From Chryseosolibacter sp964563295 (GTDB taxonomy: Bacteria > Bacteroidota > Bacteroidia > Cytophagales > Cyclobacteriaceae): DNA of 64,000 bases. A program made the position numbers and the translations under genes. Below, piece by piece: positions 43,967 to 52,525 of this stretch (position 1 is its first letter; the number at the start of each line of letters is the position of its first letter). Location: NCBI GenBank assembly GCA_964563295.1, contig CAZLWX010000001.1, positions 1 through 64,000 on the forward strand, written 5' to 3'. The notes beneath the pieces were generated by a model that was not told the origin of the DNA, did not search any database, and worked only from the letters and a program-made list of their open reading frames with translations.

Positions 43967-45250
43967 ATGCCGTTAAGGGCGGGTGATATCGACGCACACA
44001 ACAACGATCATCTCAGCGTTCATCGCGAGCGGTTCCAGGCCGCGACAACGCTACTAGGCGTTGACGACTCACAGATCGACGCATGGATTTCGAAGATCCA
44101 AAAATTCCAGGTTGCCATACCGAGCTGGGCATTGGGAACTGGCGGCACGCGGTTTGGAAGGTTCGCCATAGGAGGAGAGCCGCGCAACCTCAATGAAAAA
44201 ATCGCCGACGTCGGTTTGATCAATCGCCTGACCGCGGCCACGAACTCAATTTCCCTTCACATCCCCTGGGACATTCCCTCGGACCCCGTGCTCACAAAGC
44301 AGATCCTCGACAAATGGGGTTTGAAAATCGACGCCGTCAACTCCAACACCTTCCAGGACCAGCCTGGTCAACAGCACTCGTACAAGTTTGGATCCTTGTG
44401 CCACACAGACAAAGCTGTTCGACGTCAGGCCATCGCACACAATGTTGACGTCATTCAACATGGACTCGCATTGGGGAGCTATTGCCTTTCGATATGGCTA
44501 GCCGATGGTTCTAATTTTCCCGGACAGACCGACTTCCGAACCGCGTACCGGAACACCCTGGAATCCCTACAGGAAATTTACCAGAGTTTACCGTCCGGTT
44601 GGAGTATGTTGGTAGAGTACAAGCCCTATGAGCCCAACTTTTACTCGATGGTAATACCCGACTGGGGAACTGCTCTGCGATTAAGCGAGTCATGCGGTGA
44701 TCGCGCACATGTGCTGGTCGACCTCGGTCATCATCTACCCAACACGAATATCGAGCAGATTGTCGCCCGACTTTTGCATTTCGGACGCCTCGGAGGGTTT
44801 CATTTCAACGGATCGCACTACGGAGATGACGACCTCACGACCGGGTCCATTAAGCCCTATCAATTATTCCTGATCTTCAATGAGCTGGTCGCCGGTGAAA
44901 TTGATCAGTCGATTCATAATCCGAAAGTGGCGTACATGATCGACGCCAGTCACAACACGAAGGATCCAATCGCGGATCTAATGCAGTCGCTGGAAAATAT
45001 TCGAACCGCGTACGCGAAAGCGCTCCTAATCGACCGATCGCTCTTAGGCGAAGCACAATCTCGCAATGATGTGGTACGCGCCGAGCAAATCCTCCAGAAC
45101 GCTTTCAACGCCGATGTCCGGCCTCTGATCGCCGAGGCGCGCCTGAGAAGTCGCGCTTGTCTTGACCCAGTCGAATTCTTCAATAGCCACAACATCCGCG
45201 CAGAACTCATCCGCCAAAGGGGAAAAGAGGCTGTCGCCACGGGACTATAA
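43967..45250 (+). CDS. rhaI: L-rhamnose isomerase (RhaI type)
   Basis: 427 aa TIM-barrel sugar isomerase of the Pseudomonas stutzeri RhaI/TIGR02629-like group rather than E. coli RhaA. Support: ISLHIPWDIP, CLSIWLADGSNFPGQ, MLVEYKPYEPNFYS (metal Glu), VLVDLGHHLPNTNIE (Asp, His), GGFHFNGSHYGDDDL and AYMIDASHNTKDPIAD. It converts L-rhamnose to L-rhamnulose using divalent metal. Length fits (about 425-430 aa). rhaT follows after 9 bases. Confidence 0.93.
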   Translation: MPLRAGDIDAHNNDHLSVHRERFQAATTLLGVDDSQIDAWISKIQKFQVAIPSWALGTGGTRFGRFAIGGEPRNLNEKIADVGLINRLTAATNSISLHIPWDIPSDPVLTKQILDKWGLKIDAVNSNTFQDQPGQQHSYKFGSLCHTDKAVRRQAIAHNVDVIQHGLALGSYCLSIWLADGSNFPGQTDFRTAYRNTLESLQEIYQSLPSGWSMLVEYKPYEPNFYSMVIPDWGTALRLSESCGDRAHVLVDLGHHLPNTNIEQIVARLLHFGRLGGFHFNGSHYGDDDLTTGSIKPYQLFLIFNELVAGEIDQSIHNPKVAYMIDASHNTKDPIADLMQSLENIRTAYAKALLIDRSLLGEAQSRNDVVRAEQILQNAFNADVRPLIAEARLRSRACLDPVEFFNSHNIRAELIRQRGKEAVATGL

Positions 45251-45259
45251 ACAATCAGC

Positions 45260-46303
45260 ATGAGCGTAATATTGGGTGTCATTCTTCATGCGTTGGGCGG
45301 ATTTGCGTCTGGTAGCTTTTACATTCCGTACAAGAAAGTGAAAGGTTGGTCGTGGGAGAGCTACTGGCTCGTAGGGGGCGTATTCTCCTGGATCATTGCC
45401 CCCATCATATTCGGGCTGTTGACCGTGCCCGATCTTTTTTCAATCCTTTCAGAAGCTCCGCGCGAAAGTATTTTCTGGAGTTACGTCATGGGCATTCTAT
45501 GGGGAATTGGAGGTTTGACGTTCGGCCTTTCCATGCGGTATCTGGGGTTGTCGCTCGGAATGTCGATTGCCCTGGGATATTGCTCATTCTTTGGGACTAT
45601 CATTCCACCCATCTGGTACGACCAGTTTGGGTCGCTCCTCGAAACCCGTTCGGGCATCACGATATTGGCTGGATTAATGGTCTGTCTGACCGGTATAGCC
45701 GTATGTGGCTGGGCAGGGATGCGAAAGGAAAAAGAACTGTCTGACGCGGCCAAGAAAGCGACGATTCAGGAATTTAATTACTTCAAGGGCCTACTGGTGG
45801 CCACCTTTTCGGGAATCATGAGTTCATGCATGGCTTTCGGACTGTCGGCGGGCAAACCCATCGCCCAACTCGCTGTTGATTCAGGTGTCAATCCATTATG
45901 GCAGAATAATGTGGTGCTCGTTGTCGTACTTCTCGGCGGACTGACCACTAACTTCGTGTGGTCTGTTATTCTGAATATAAGAAACGGATCAGGTGGGGAT
46001 TACACCAATCGCGATACGCCGTTGAGGGCGAACTATCTTTTCAGTGCGATGGCGGGCACCACGTGGTACCTTCAATTCTTCTTCTATGGGATGGGAACCA
46101 GTCAGATGGGCAAGTATGATTTTTCCAGCTGGACATTGCACATGGCATTCATCATCACGTTCTCCAATCTCTGGGGTCTTTACTTCCGCGAATGGAAAGG
46201 TTCTCGCCGGAGTACGCTTAATATTATGATCGTCGGAATCATTGTCGTAATTCTTTCTACCGTGGTGGTCGGGTATGGCAACTACCTGGCTAGCTTGGAA
46301 TAA
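45260..46303 (+). CDS. rhaT: L-rhamnose/proton symporter RhaT
   Basis: 347 aa with about ten membrane helices (DMT-like). Family features: GGFASGSFYIPYKKVKGWSWESYWLVGGVFSWIIAP at the start, GLSLGMSIALGYCSFFGTIIPP, and GTTWYLQFFFYGMGTSQMGKYDFSSWTLHMAFIITFSNLWGLYFREW near the end. It imports L-rhamnose released by the rhamnosidase across the inner membrane with protons. Second gene after rhaI and surely co-transcribed. Confidence 0.95.
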   Translation: MSVILGVILHALGGFASGSFYIPYKKVKGWSWESYWLVGGVFSWIIAPIIFGLLTVPDLFSILSEAPRESIFWSYVMGILWGIGGLTFGLSMRYLGLSLGMSIALGYCSFFGTIIPPIWYDQFGSLLETRSGITILAGLMVCLTGIAVCGWAGMRKEKELSDAAKKATIQEFNYFKGLLVATFSGIMSSCMAFGLSAGKPIAQLAVDSGVNPLWQNNVVLVVVLLGGLTTNFVWSVILNIRNGSGGDYTNRDTPLRANYLFSAMAGTTWYLQFFFYGMGTSQMGKYDFSSWTLHMAFIITFSNLWGLYFREWKGSRRSTLNIMIVGIIVVILSTVVVGYGNYLASLE

Positions 46304-46326
46304 TCCAGATTCATGGAATTAACGCC

Positions 46327-47358
46327 TCAACTAACGTAAACAGCCTTATCACTCCTTTGGATGAATTTACCGAGGGAACGCAGCCCAAGTTTTTGAACCG
46401 AAGACAACGCCTCGAACTCGCGCTGATGAGCGGGGTCAACAGCAACAAGCAGCCCACCGCTTGTTTGTGGATCGGCAAGAACAAGCTTTCTTTTTTCGTC
46501 GAGGTCGGCGATTTTCATTCCATAGCTTTCCAGGTTACGGAAGGTTCCCCCCGGCATGCTCTTCTGACTGATGTATTCCTCCAGGAAATCAAATTTCGGA
46601 ACATACTTGAATTCGATCTCCGCCGAGAGCCCCGCTCCTTCACACATCTCGGTGAGGTGTCCGAGCAATCCAAACCCGGTGACGTCAGTCAGGGCGGTGA
46701 CGTAGGGAAGTTTTCCCAACTCACCTCCGAGAGAATTCACCGTCAGCATGGTTTCGACCGCGCGTTGCAGGTGGGGTTCTTTGACAATGCCTTTCTTCTG
46801 TGCTGTAGTCACAATCCCGATTCCCAACGGTTTCGTCAGGTAGAGGAGATCTCCGCCACGGGCAGTATCGTTTCTTTTCAAATGCGCTTTCTGAACCCTC
46901 CCTGTGACCGCCAGACCAAATACTGGTTCCGGGCAATCGATACTATGCCCGCCGGCCAGCGGTATTCCCACCCGGTGACAGACGTCCCGGCCGCCTTCCA
47001 GCACCTGCCGCGCCGCCCCCGTTGGAACTTTGTTTACCGGCCAGCCGAGTATAGCGACCGCCATCAGCGGCTCCCCGCCCATAGCATACACGTCGCTAAT
47101 CGCATTAACCGAGGCAATGGATCCGAATGTAAACGGGTCATCGACGATCGGCATGAAGAAATCAGTCGTACTGATGACACACGATCCGTCACCGAGGTCA
47201 TACACGGCCGCATCATCCTTCGATTCATTTCCAACAAGAAGGGAAGAAAATGCAACAGGGGTATTTTGGGTCTTGATGATGTCCTCCAGCACTGCCGGCG
47301 AGATCTTGCATCCGCATCCGGCGCCGTGGCTGTATTGAGTAAGTTTGATGGATTCCAT
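46327..47358 (-). CDS. selD: Selenide, water dikinase SelD
   Basis: 343 aa. Opens MESIKLTQYSHGAGCGCKISP with the active-site Cys15 (Cys, not selenocysteine) and Lys18, followed by NESKDDAAVYDLGDGSCVISTTDFFMPIVDDP and the glycine-rich ATP site GGEPLMAVAILGWP. It makes selenophosphate from selenide and ATP. The C-terminus has LADPQTSGGLLVAV as usual. It lies directly downstream of selU, the only obvious consumer of selenophosphate in view, so the role here is tRNA selenation. Confidence 0.96.
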   Translation of the reverse strand: MESIKLTQYSHGAGCGCKISPAVLEDIIKTQNTPVAFSSLLVGNESKDDAAVYDLGDGSCVISTTDFFMPIVDDPFTFGSIASVNAISDVYAMGGEPLMAVAILGWPVNKVPTGAARQVLEGGRDVCHRVGIPLAGGHSIDCPEPVFGLAVTGRVQKAHLKRNDTARGGDLLYLTKPLGIGIVTTAQKKGIVKEPHLQRAVETMLTVNSLGGELGKLPYVTALTDVTGFGLLGHLTEMCEGAGLSAEIEFKYVPKFDFLEEYISQKSMPGGTFRNLESYGMKIADLDEKRKLVLADPQTSGGLLVAVDPAHQREFEALSSVQKLGLRSLGKFIQRSDKAVYVS

Positions 47359-47362
47359 TGGG

Positions 47363-47370
47363 CAAAGTTA
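47363..47370 (-). promoter_or_regulatory. -7 promoter element just before selD
   Basis: Minus-strand TAACTTTG matches TAnnTTTG exactly and ends 4 bases before the selD ATG, implying an almost leaderless selD mRNA separate from selU. No -33 TTTG at normal spacing. Confidence 0.4.
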
Positions 47371-47437
47371 TCAAAGTCTGCGAGTGTACCGATGCGCAAA
47401 AGCTCGGAGCGTTTCTTATCCGTGTGGCAAACCGGGT

Positions 47438-48481
47438 TTAGGAAAGCGCCTGCTTTGACGCCGGGATTTTTACCTCATCGACGAGCTGACGTGCAAACTC
47501 ATCTTCGTCCCTTCCATCCCACCCGAGCCGGTGGCGGATGCGGTCGCGTTTTCTCGATAGTCCCGTTCCGTAGGCTTTGTCGTAATAGGTAAGCAGGATG
47601 TCAATGGTGGCAAAAGCATCTCCTTCCAGCCATTTTTCTTTCGCCGCCTTAAAGTTTTGTCCTCCAAGTTTGCGCGTGATCTTTTCCATGCTTGCGAGGA
47701 ATGCGTCCTTGTCCGCGCCGCCGTATTCTGCGACGAGGCGGGATATCCTGGTCGTCTTGTCAACCATCATCTCGATGACCGGACTATGCGACATCTGTTT
47801 CCAAAGACTGTCTGGGAGAAAGATCCTGCCGATGGCAATCGACTCATCCTCGATCCACACCGGGCGGTCGGGATCGAGCTTTGCGATGTCCTCGAACAGG
47901 TCATTTTGAAACTGTTCGGTGGTCGGTTGCGGCGGCATCATCAGGCCGCCGAAGGCACTCCCTTTATGACTGGCGAGCCTTTCAAGGTCTATAACCTGTT
48001 CACCATTTCGGGCCAAAGCTCGAAGGATATTGCTCTTGCCGCTGCCGGTGCTTCCCCCAAGGACGATTAGTTTCAACGGGTGACTGAATGATTCGAACGC
48101 ATGAGCGCGGTAAGCCTTATATCCGCCGCGCAACTGGTGAGTTTTTATCCTGGCCATGCCCACAAAATGGCAGAAGTTCGACGAGCGCATCCCGCCTCTC
48201 CAGCAATGAACAAGCAACTCACGCGACACAGACGTCAGACGTTCCGCCTCGTCAATGATAGCGTTGAGCCGCGGGCCGACCAGCCGGAATCCGGCTTTGA
48301 TCGCCTGCAGTTGGCCGTGCTCTTTATATTCAATACCGACCGAATGCCGCTCGCTGTTGTTGAGCAACGGAAGATTTGCCGCCCCGGGAATGTGGCCGGC
48401 GTCAAACTCGCCTTCGGACCGAACATCCACGACTGGAAGCTCGCCGCGCAATGCCAAAAAGTCTGCGATATCAACGATCAT
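47438..48481 (-). CDS. selU: tRNA 2-selenouridine synthase (SelU/MnmH)
   Basis: 347 aa. N-terminal rhodanese domain (~1-125) with VDVRSEGEFDAGHIPGA and the loop Cys93 in VHCWRGGMRS. C-terminal P-loop domain with GGSTGSGKSNIL (~141-152) and DLERLASHKGSAFGG, as in all MnmH proteins. It replaces sulfur of 2-thiouridine-34 in tRNAs for Lys, Glu and Gln by selenium through a geranylated intermediate, using selenophosphate from SelD. Length is typical. Confidence 0.95.
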   Translation of the reverse strand: MIVDIADFLALRGELPVVDVRSEGEFDAGHIPGAANLPLLNNSERHSVGIEYKEHGQLQAIKAGFRLVGPRLNAIIDEAERLTSVSRELLVHCWRGGMRSSNFCHFVGMARIKTHQLRGGYKAYRAHAFESFSHPLKLIVLGGSTGSGKSNILRALARNGEQVIDLERLASHKGSAFGGLMMPPQPTTEQFQNDLFEDIAKLDPDRPVWIEDESIAIGRIFLPDSLWKQMSHSPVIEMMVDKTTRISRLVAEYGGADKDAFLASMEKITRKLGGQNFKAAKEKWLEGDAFATIDILLTYYDKAYGTGLSRKRDRIRHRLGWDGRDEDEFARQLVDEVKIPASKQALS

Positions 48482-48500
48482 GTCAGATACAAAACTCCTG

Positions 48501-48517
48501 CAAAAGTAACAAAGATA
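48501..48517 (-). promoter_or_regulatory. Two overlapping-range -7 elements upstream of selU
   Basis: Minus strand TATCTTTG (48517-48510) and TACTTTTG (48508-48501) both match TAnnTTTG exactly, 28 and 19 bases before the selU ATG. Confidence 0.4.
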
Positions 48518-48529
48518 CGACGGCGCTAA

Positions 48530-51157
48530 TCAATCAGAGAAATCCACGGTTAGCGTGGTGGCCACGCCAATCCTGAACCCGTAGTCTAAATATTGCCCAT
48601 CCCGGAAGGCGATCGCCCCTTCAAGTCTGAAGAATCGAAGTATGCCGTCGATCGAATAACCAAGCTCGGTAAAGTTGCCGGATTCCGGTGCCGCCAGGTA
48701 GTCAACAAAAATATTTTCCTTGATCCCTGCGAGCCTGACATACGGAATGGTGGTGACGAGAAACTTCCGGAACTGGTAATGAACATTCGCGACAAGGTAC
48801 TGATCGTCTGTACTGTATGCATAATAATCCATTAGGCGAAAGCTTCCGACTGGATCGTTGGTAACAAAGGGCGTCTTGTTGCCAAGGAAGTGTTTATAAT
48901 CCATAAAATATATCCGGTCCTTGTTGAGAAAGCTTCCTGCGCGGATGTTGAAGTCGATGGTACCCCGACCGCCGGCCTTCAACTCATGCTTCACGCCGAT
49001 TTCCATGTGGTCAAAATTGACGTCGCTGCCAAGAATATTATCAAACCCTTTGGTGTAGGTCAACGTCAATGTTGGTGACGAACTTCGAATGGCAAATCGA
49101 AAGCCATTGCGCACGCGGTATTTCAACCACGGTCTGGCGGAGATGGACACGGAACCGACCAGCGCCTGATGTTCGTCAAAGGAAGTATCGGTCAGCTCCT
49201 CACTTTCCGGGCGATTGGCCGTGTAGCCTTCGACCCTGACTCGGTTCACCAGCTTGAAATCGGTATTGTTCGACAGTTCTCTTCGATTTGCCCACGACCA
49301 ATTCGTCCCGATGGAAAGAAAGGGGTTGACCGCCTGCCGGTACCGGATCTCTGCAAAGTCCCGCTCATAGATCTTCATCAGGTTCCGCTCCAGGAACAGC
49401 GTGGTGAAACTGTTTACAAGCGGTAGGATCGGATTGTCTTCGTTGTATTGTTTAATATATCGACCTCCCTCGATGTCGAGCCGATGCTTTCGGTTCCGCA
49501 CCCTGAAATTCGCATAGCCCAAAAGCTTCTCGCGTGCGAAAGAATAGCGGACCAGCGGCGTGAAGCTGATACGGGTCTTCATTGTATCCTGAAGGATCGT
49601 GCCAATGCCGACTTTGTAAATCAGGTTTAAGCCTTCGACGGTGTTAAATCCCCCCGACGGCGTATAGATCCGGAAGTTCGAATATTTGCCGATCCTGTAG
49701 CTGTCGCCGATCAGGATATCCCACGGTTGAAAGCCCTCGTGCTTCGACTTCTTAACAGTATCACCCGCTTCTTGCGCTCGTTCGACCTCAGCTACACTGT
49801 CGACTTTCTCATAGCCCTTCAATTCTTCCCGCGTAAGCGGAATTGGCCGGATGTTGGCCCAATACGCGGAATCCTTCTTATAAGCGCCACTATCGACCTC
49901 AAAAAAGTTCTCCGAGAGGACCTCAGGCTGTTTCGCCAGCCGGCGCTCTTCCTTCTCATAGTCGCGCATGATGGTCTTCAGTTCTTTGCGGGTGATTTCT
50001 TCGCCGGAAGCCAGGCGCTCCTTCAATTGTTCTGTATCATCGGCTTTCTTCCCCGTTTCACGATGTTTCTTTTCTACTTCCTTCGCCAACTCCTTCTCCT
50101 TCTTCTCATCAATCACTTCCATGTTTTCGACGTAAACTTCCGGGTTAACCTTGATCTGGTAATTGCTCACCGTTGCGAGGTAATCGTACTCAAACTCGAA
50201 TCCCAGAACTTTTCCTTCGACCTTGAACTGGTGCGACACCGGCAGCCACGCCTTGTCTTCAATCGGAGCGCACATGGTCCGGATCTGTATGTCGACGCCG
50301 AGTTTGGTGGTGTGAATATCCAGGCTGTGGATGCTCCATTCGTTTTCGACAATGTAGATCATGCCGTCAACAACATCTTCGCCCCTGGACCGCGGTATTA
50401 CTTTGATCCGGCTGACATCGTAATTTTGATCGTGGAAGGTGCCATGGTATTCAAAGCGGTAGTATGAGAATGCTTTTGGTGACAGCGGAGAGATCGTCTC
50501 GGCGACTTCGGGCTCATAAAAACTGCCAAAGATGTAGACGTTGGGCGACGTGTTATTGTCCTTGCCATCGCTGCGAATTGAAATGACTTTTTCCTCAAAC
50601 GTGTTAGGTCGCGTGAACTTGATGTCACTCACTGATTCCGAAATGTAAACCCGGTCCTTCTCGATCCCCTGCTTTTCCAGCTGTTTTTTGGCCAGCCATG
50701 GATAGTCCTTAAGCTTTCCCGCCCCCTTGATATAAACTCTTGCCGAATAGGAATCAAGAATATTGCGATGGTAATTCGCCTTGGCGATCGCTTTTCGCAT
50801 AATAGTGTACGCCGGGTCTTCATCGTTGGCGTTGATGGTGATGGCATCCAGCACGATCTCCTGTTCGCGCATGCGGATGTCGAGTTGCTGGAACGAATCG
50901 TCCACTTGGATTGCGCGTACCTCCGAACGCCGCCCGAGATGCTGGAAGACCAGATCGTATCGTCCCGGCGAGAGATGGATCTCGAAGTATCCGTCCTGAT
51001 TGGCCGTTGTTCCCGTTCCAAGCTGCTTGACAAAAATGGTGGCAAACGCCAGTGTGCTGCCGTCGTCGGCTCTGATCGTCCCGCGCACTCCTCCCGTTTG
51101 GGCGTGAACAGAGACCCAACACCCCAAACAGATTATTCCAAACAAAAAGCGATTCAA
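48530..51157 (-). CDS. DUF5686 outer-membrane protein with carboxypeptidase-regulatory-like domain
   Basis: 875 aa, TTG start at 51157 giving signal peptide MNRFLFGIICLGCWVSVHAQ (no ATG in frame before a stop). Residues ~22-105 are a CarboxypepD_reg-like beta-sandwich (GVRGTIRADDGSTLAFATIFVKQLGTGTTANQDGYFEIHLSPG). Then comes a DUF5686 region with a long charged helical insert (~330-430, KEKELAKEVEKKHRETGKK) and a C-terminal barrel of ~14-16 strands. Such proteins resemble TonB-dependent receptors without the plug. Function unknown, possibly surface transport or assembly. Monocistronic. Confidence 0.85.
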   Translation of the reverse strand: MNRFLFGIICLGCWVSVHAQTGGVRGTIRADDGSTLAFATIFVKQLGTGTTANQDGYFEIHLSPGRYDLVFQHLGRRSEVRAIQVDDSFQQLDIRMREQEIVLDAITINANDEDPAYTIMRKAIAKANYHRNILDSYSARVYIKGAGKLKDYPWLAKKQLEKQGIEKDRVYISESVSDIKFTRPNTFEEKVISIRSDGKDNNTSPNVYIFGSFYEPEVAETISPLSPKAFSYYRFEYHGTFHDQNYDVSRIKVIPRSRGEDVVDGMIYIVENEWSIHSLDIHTTKLGVDIQIRTMCAPIEDKAWLPVSHQFKVEGKVLGFEFEYDYLATVSNYQIKVNPEVYVENMEVIDEKKEKELAKEVEKKHRETGKKADDTEQLKERLASGEEITRKELKTIMRDYEKEERRLAKQPEVLSENFFEVDSGAYKKDSAYWANIRPIPLTREELKGYEKVDSVAEVERAQEAGDTVKKSKHEGFQPWDILIGDSYRIGKYSNFRIYTPSGGFNTVEGLNLIYKVGIGTILQDTMKTRISFTPLVRYSFAREKLLGYANFRVRNRKHRLDIEGGRYIKQYNEDNPILPLVNSFTTLFLERNLMKIYERDFAEIRYRQAVNPFLSIGTNWSWANRRELSNNTDFKLVNRVRVEGYTANRPESEELTDTSFDEHQALVGSVSISARPWLKYRVRNGFRFAIRSSSPTLTLTYTKGFDNILGSDVNFDHMEIGVKHELKAGGRGTIDFNIRAGSFLNKDRIYFMDYKHFLGNKTPFVTNDPVGSFRLMDYYAYSTDDQYLVANVHYQFRKFLVTTIPYVRLAGIKENIFVDYLAAPESGNFTELGYSIDGILRFFRLEGAIAFRDGQYLDYGFRIGVATTLTVDFSD

Positions 51158-51636
51158 GAGGTCTGTTCTTTATTCACAAATGGACACCGGTCCAAGTAAC
51201 GCATCAGCCGGTTCAAATGTTATATCTTTTCTACGAAGAAACGGAAAAGTGCACAGTCGACAGCATGCTGGTAGGCCAAACCTCACGGATGGGACTCTTG
51301 GTTGCACCCACATGGTCACCAGTTCCCTGGCACCAGTCGCAGCACGAGTTTGTTTGTTGACGGCCAGTTGATTGTCGTTGTTTGGTCCGTCCTCGCCGTG
51401 CCCTTTGTGTACCGCCGCGTTCGCCTTGACTTTGCATTTCGGCGATCTTCATCTCAACACTACTGCATTTTGAGACTCTGTTTAATAAACGAGTGAGTCA
51501 AATACAATAACACAACGCACACAACGAACCACGACGTGCACAACGCTGTCGTCCCAGCTCTAACTCGCCCGGAACGAGGAACCACGGAACCACGGAACCC
51601 GGAACCACGAACTACAAACTACAAACTTCGAACAAG
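51158..51636. other. 479-base gap between the DUF5686 gene and nadD
   Basis: I see no credible gene. The right part (51571-51633) is a degenerate 7/8-base repeat tract (separate entry). An imperfect palindrome with arms GACTC/GAGTC and TTTA/TAAA lies near 51474-51499. The leader of the DUF5686 gene occupies the left end. Confidence 0.6.
51571..51633. repeat. Degenerate short tandem repeat, 7-8 base period
   Basis: Units GGAACGA, GGAACCAC, GGAACCAC, GGAACCC, GGAACCAC, then GAACTAC, AAACTAC, AAACTTC. The last units recur in the repeat tract at 62197-62241, 10.6 kb away. Confidence 0.7.
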
Positions 51637-52260
51637 TCACCTCCGATAGAATCCCCTTGTGCGAATAATTTCCTCCACAGGGTCAGGCACGAGATACCTC
51701 ACCGACCGTCCCTGTTTCACGCAGTTGCGGATGAATGTCGCGGAGATGTCGAGCAGGGGCGCGTCAACCATCCGTACATTCTTATGATCTCGCAATGGCG
51801 ACGCCTTTGCTCCCGGACGCGGATAAACGTACAGACCATAGTCCCGTAAGATAATCTCATGATTTTTCCATCTGACAAAACTTTCCAGGTTGTCTTCACC
51901 CAGAATCAACTTAAACTCCTTATCGGGATGTTTTTCAGCCAGGTGCACAAGGGTATGGATAGTATAACTCGGTTTCGGTAAATGAAACTCGATGTCGGAA
52001 ACTTCCAGCTTGTAGTTGTCATAAATTGCCGCCCGCACCATGTCGTAGCGATCGAACTCGTGCAGCAGTCCTTTCGTGGGCTTCAATGGATTCTGTGGTG
52101 ACACTACGAACCACACCTTGTCGAGATCCCCACTCTCCGCCATCAGGTTAGCAATGATCATGTGGCCCATATGGATCGGGTTGAACGAGCCGAAGAATAG
52201 CCCGATCGTTTTGGGTGTTGGGGGTTGGGGGTTGGCGGTTGGGTTTTGGGTGTTGGCCAT
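51637..52260 (-). CDS. nadD: Nicotinate-nucleotide adenylyltransferase NadD
   Basis: 207 aa. Nucleotidyltransferase motifs: GLFFGSFNPIHMGH (~20-33) and ISATFIRNCVKQGRSVRYLVPDPV near the C-terminus. It adenylates nicotinate mononucleotide in NAD synthesis. The first ~17 residues (MANTQNPTANPQPPTPK) are not part of the family; they are translated from a 7-base tandem repeat that covers the start. No ATG, GTG or TTG lies between that ATG and the conserved KTIGLFFGSF, so the extension is probably real. Starts 235 bases downstream of gmk. Confidence 0.92.
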   Translation of the reverse strand: MANTQNPTANPQPPTPKTIGLFFGSFNPIHMGHMIIANLMAESGDLDKVWFVVSPQNPLKPTKGLLHEFDRYDMVRAAIYDNYKLEVSDIEFHLPKPSYTIHTLVHLAEKHPDKEFKLILGEDNLESFVRWKNHEIILRDYGLYVYPRPGAKASPLRDHKNVRMVDAPLLDISATFIRNCVKQGRSVRYLVPDPVEEIIRTRGFYRR

Positions 52261-52261
52261 T
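52213..52261. repeat. Heptanucleotide tandem repeat GGGNNTT spanning the nadD start codon
   Basis: Seven consecutive 7-base units on the plus strand: GGGTGTT, GGGGGTT, GGGGGTT, GGCGGTT, GGGTTTT, GGGTGTT, GGCCATT. Five runs of three or more G could fold into a G-quadruplex on the nadD template strand. The array encodes the Asn/Pro/Thr-rich N-terminus of NadD. Confidence 0.85.
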
Positions 52262-52270
52262 GGCGGATTC

Positions 52271-52327
52271 TGATTCCTGATTCCTGATTCCTGATTCCTG
52301 ATTCCTAATTCCTGATTCCTAAATTCC
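52271..52327. repeat. Heptanucleotide tandem repeat (TGATTCC)n
   Basis: Five exact TGATTCC copies from 52271 to 52305, then TAATTCC, TGATTCC and TAAATTCC. It directly abuts the GGGNNTT array in the nadD-gmk gap and has the same period. Confidence 0.9.
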
Positions 52328-52487
52328 TAAAAGTTTAAACTATGGCTGACCCAATCGTAACGCCGGAAGACTTTGTGCACACCGATCTTCTGGCAGATCG
52401 AGGCTGACCGGCCACCGGCAACTGGTGACTGGCGACCGACACGAATACTGCTTTGTACATGGCCACTCGCCATTGGAAATAGACCAG

Positions 52488-52525
52488 TTTGGCCTTTAGC
52501 CTTTGGCCTTTAGCCTTTGGCCTTT
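52488..52525. repeat. Heptanucleotide tandem repeat (TTTRGCC)n over the gmk stop
   Basis: TTTGGCC and TTTAGCC alternate five times (52488-52522). The TTTAGCC unit supplies the gmk stop codon on the minus strand (TAA at 52498-52496), so the gmk C-terminus (KGQRLKAKG) is repeat-encoded. Confidence 0.85.

Noticed and set aside
46357..47592. 411-codon plus-strand frame opposite selD
   Set aside because: Antisense to the complete selD and the selU 3' end; no family resemblance.
52342..52407. 22-codon plus-strand frame (MADPIVTPEDFVHTDLLADRG) in the nadD-gmk gap
   Set aside because: Too short, next to repeat DNA, no supporting neighbour.
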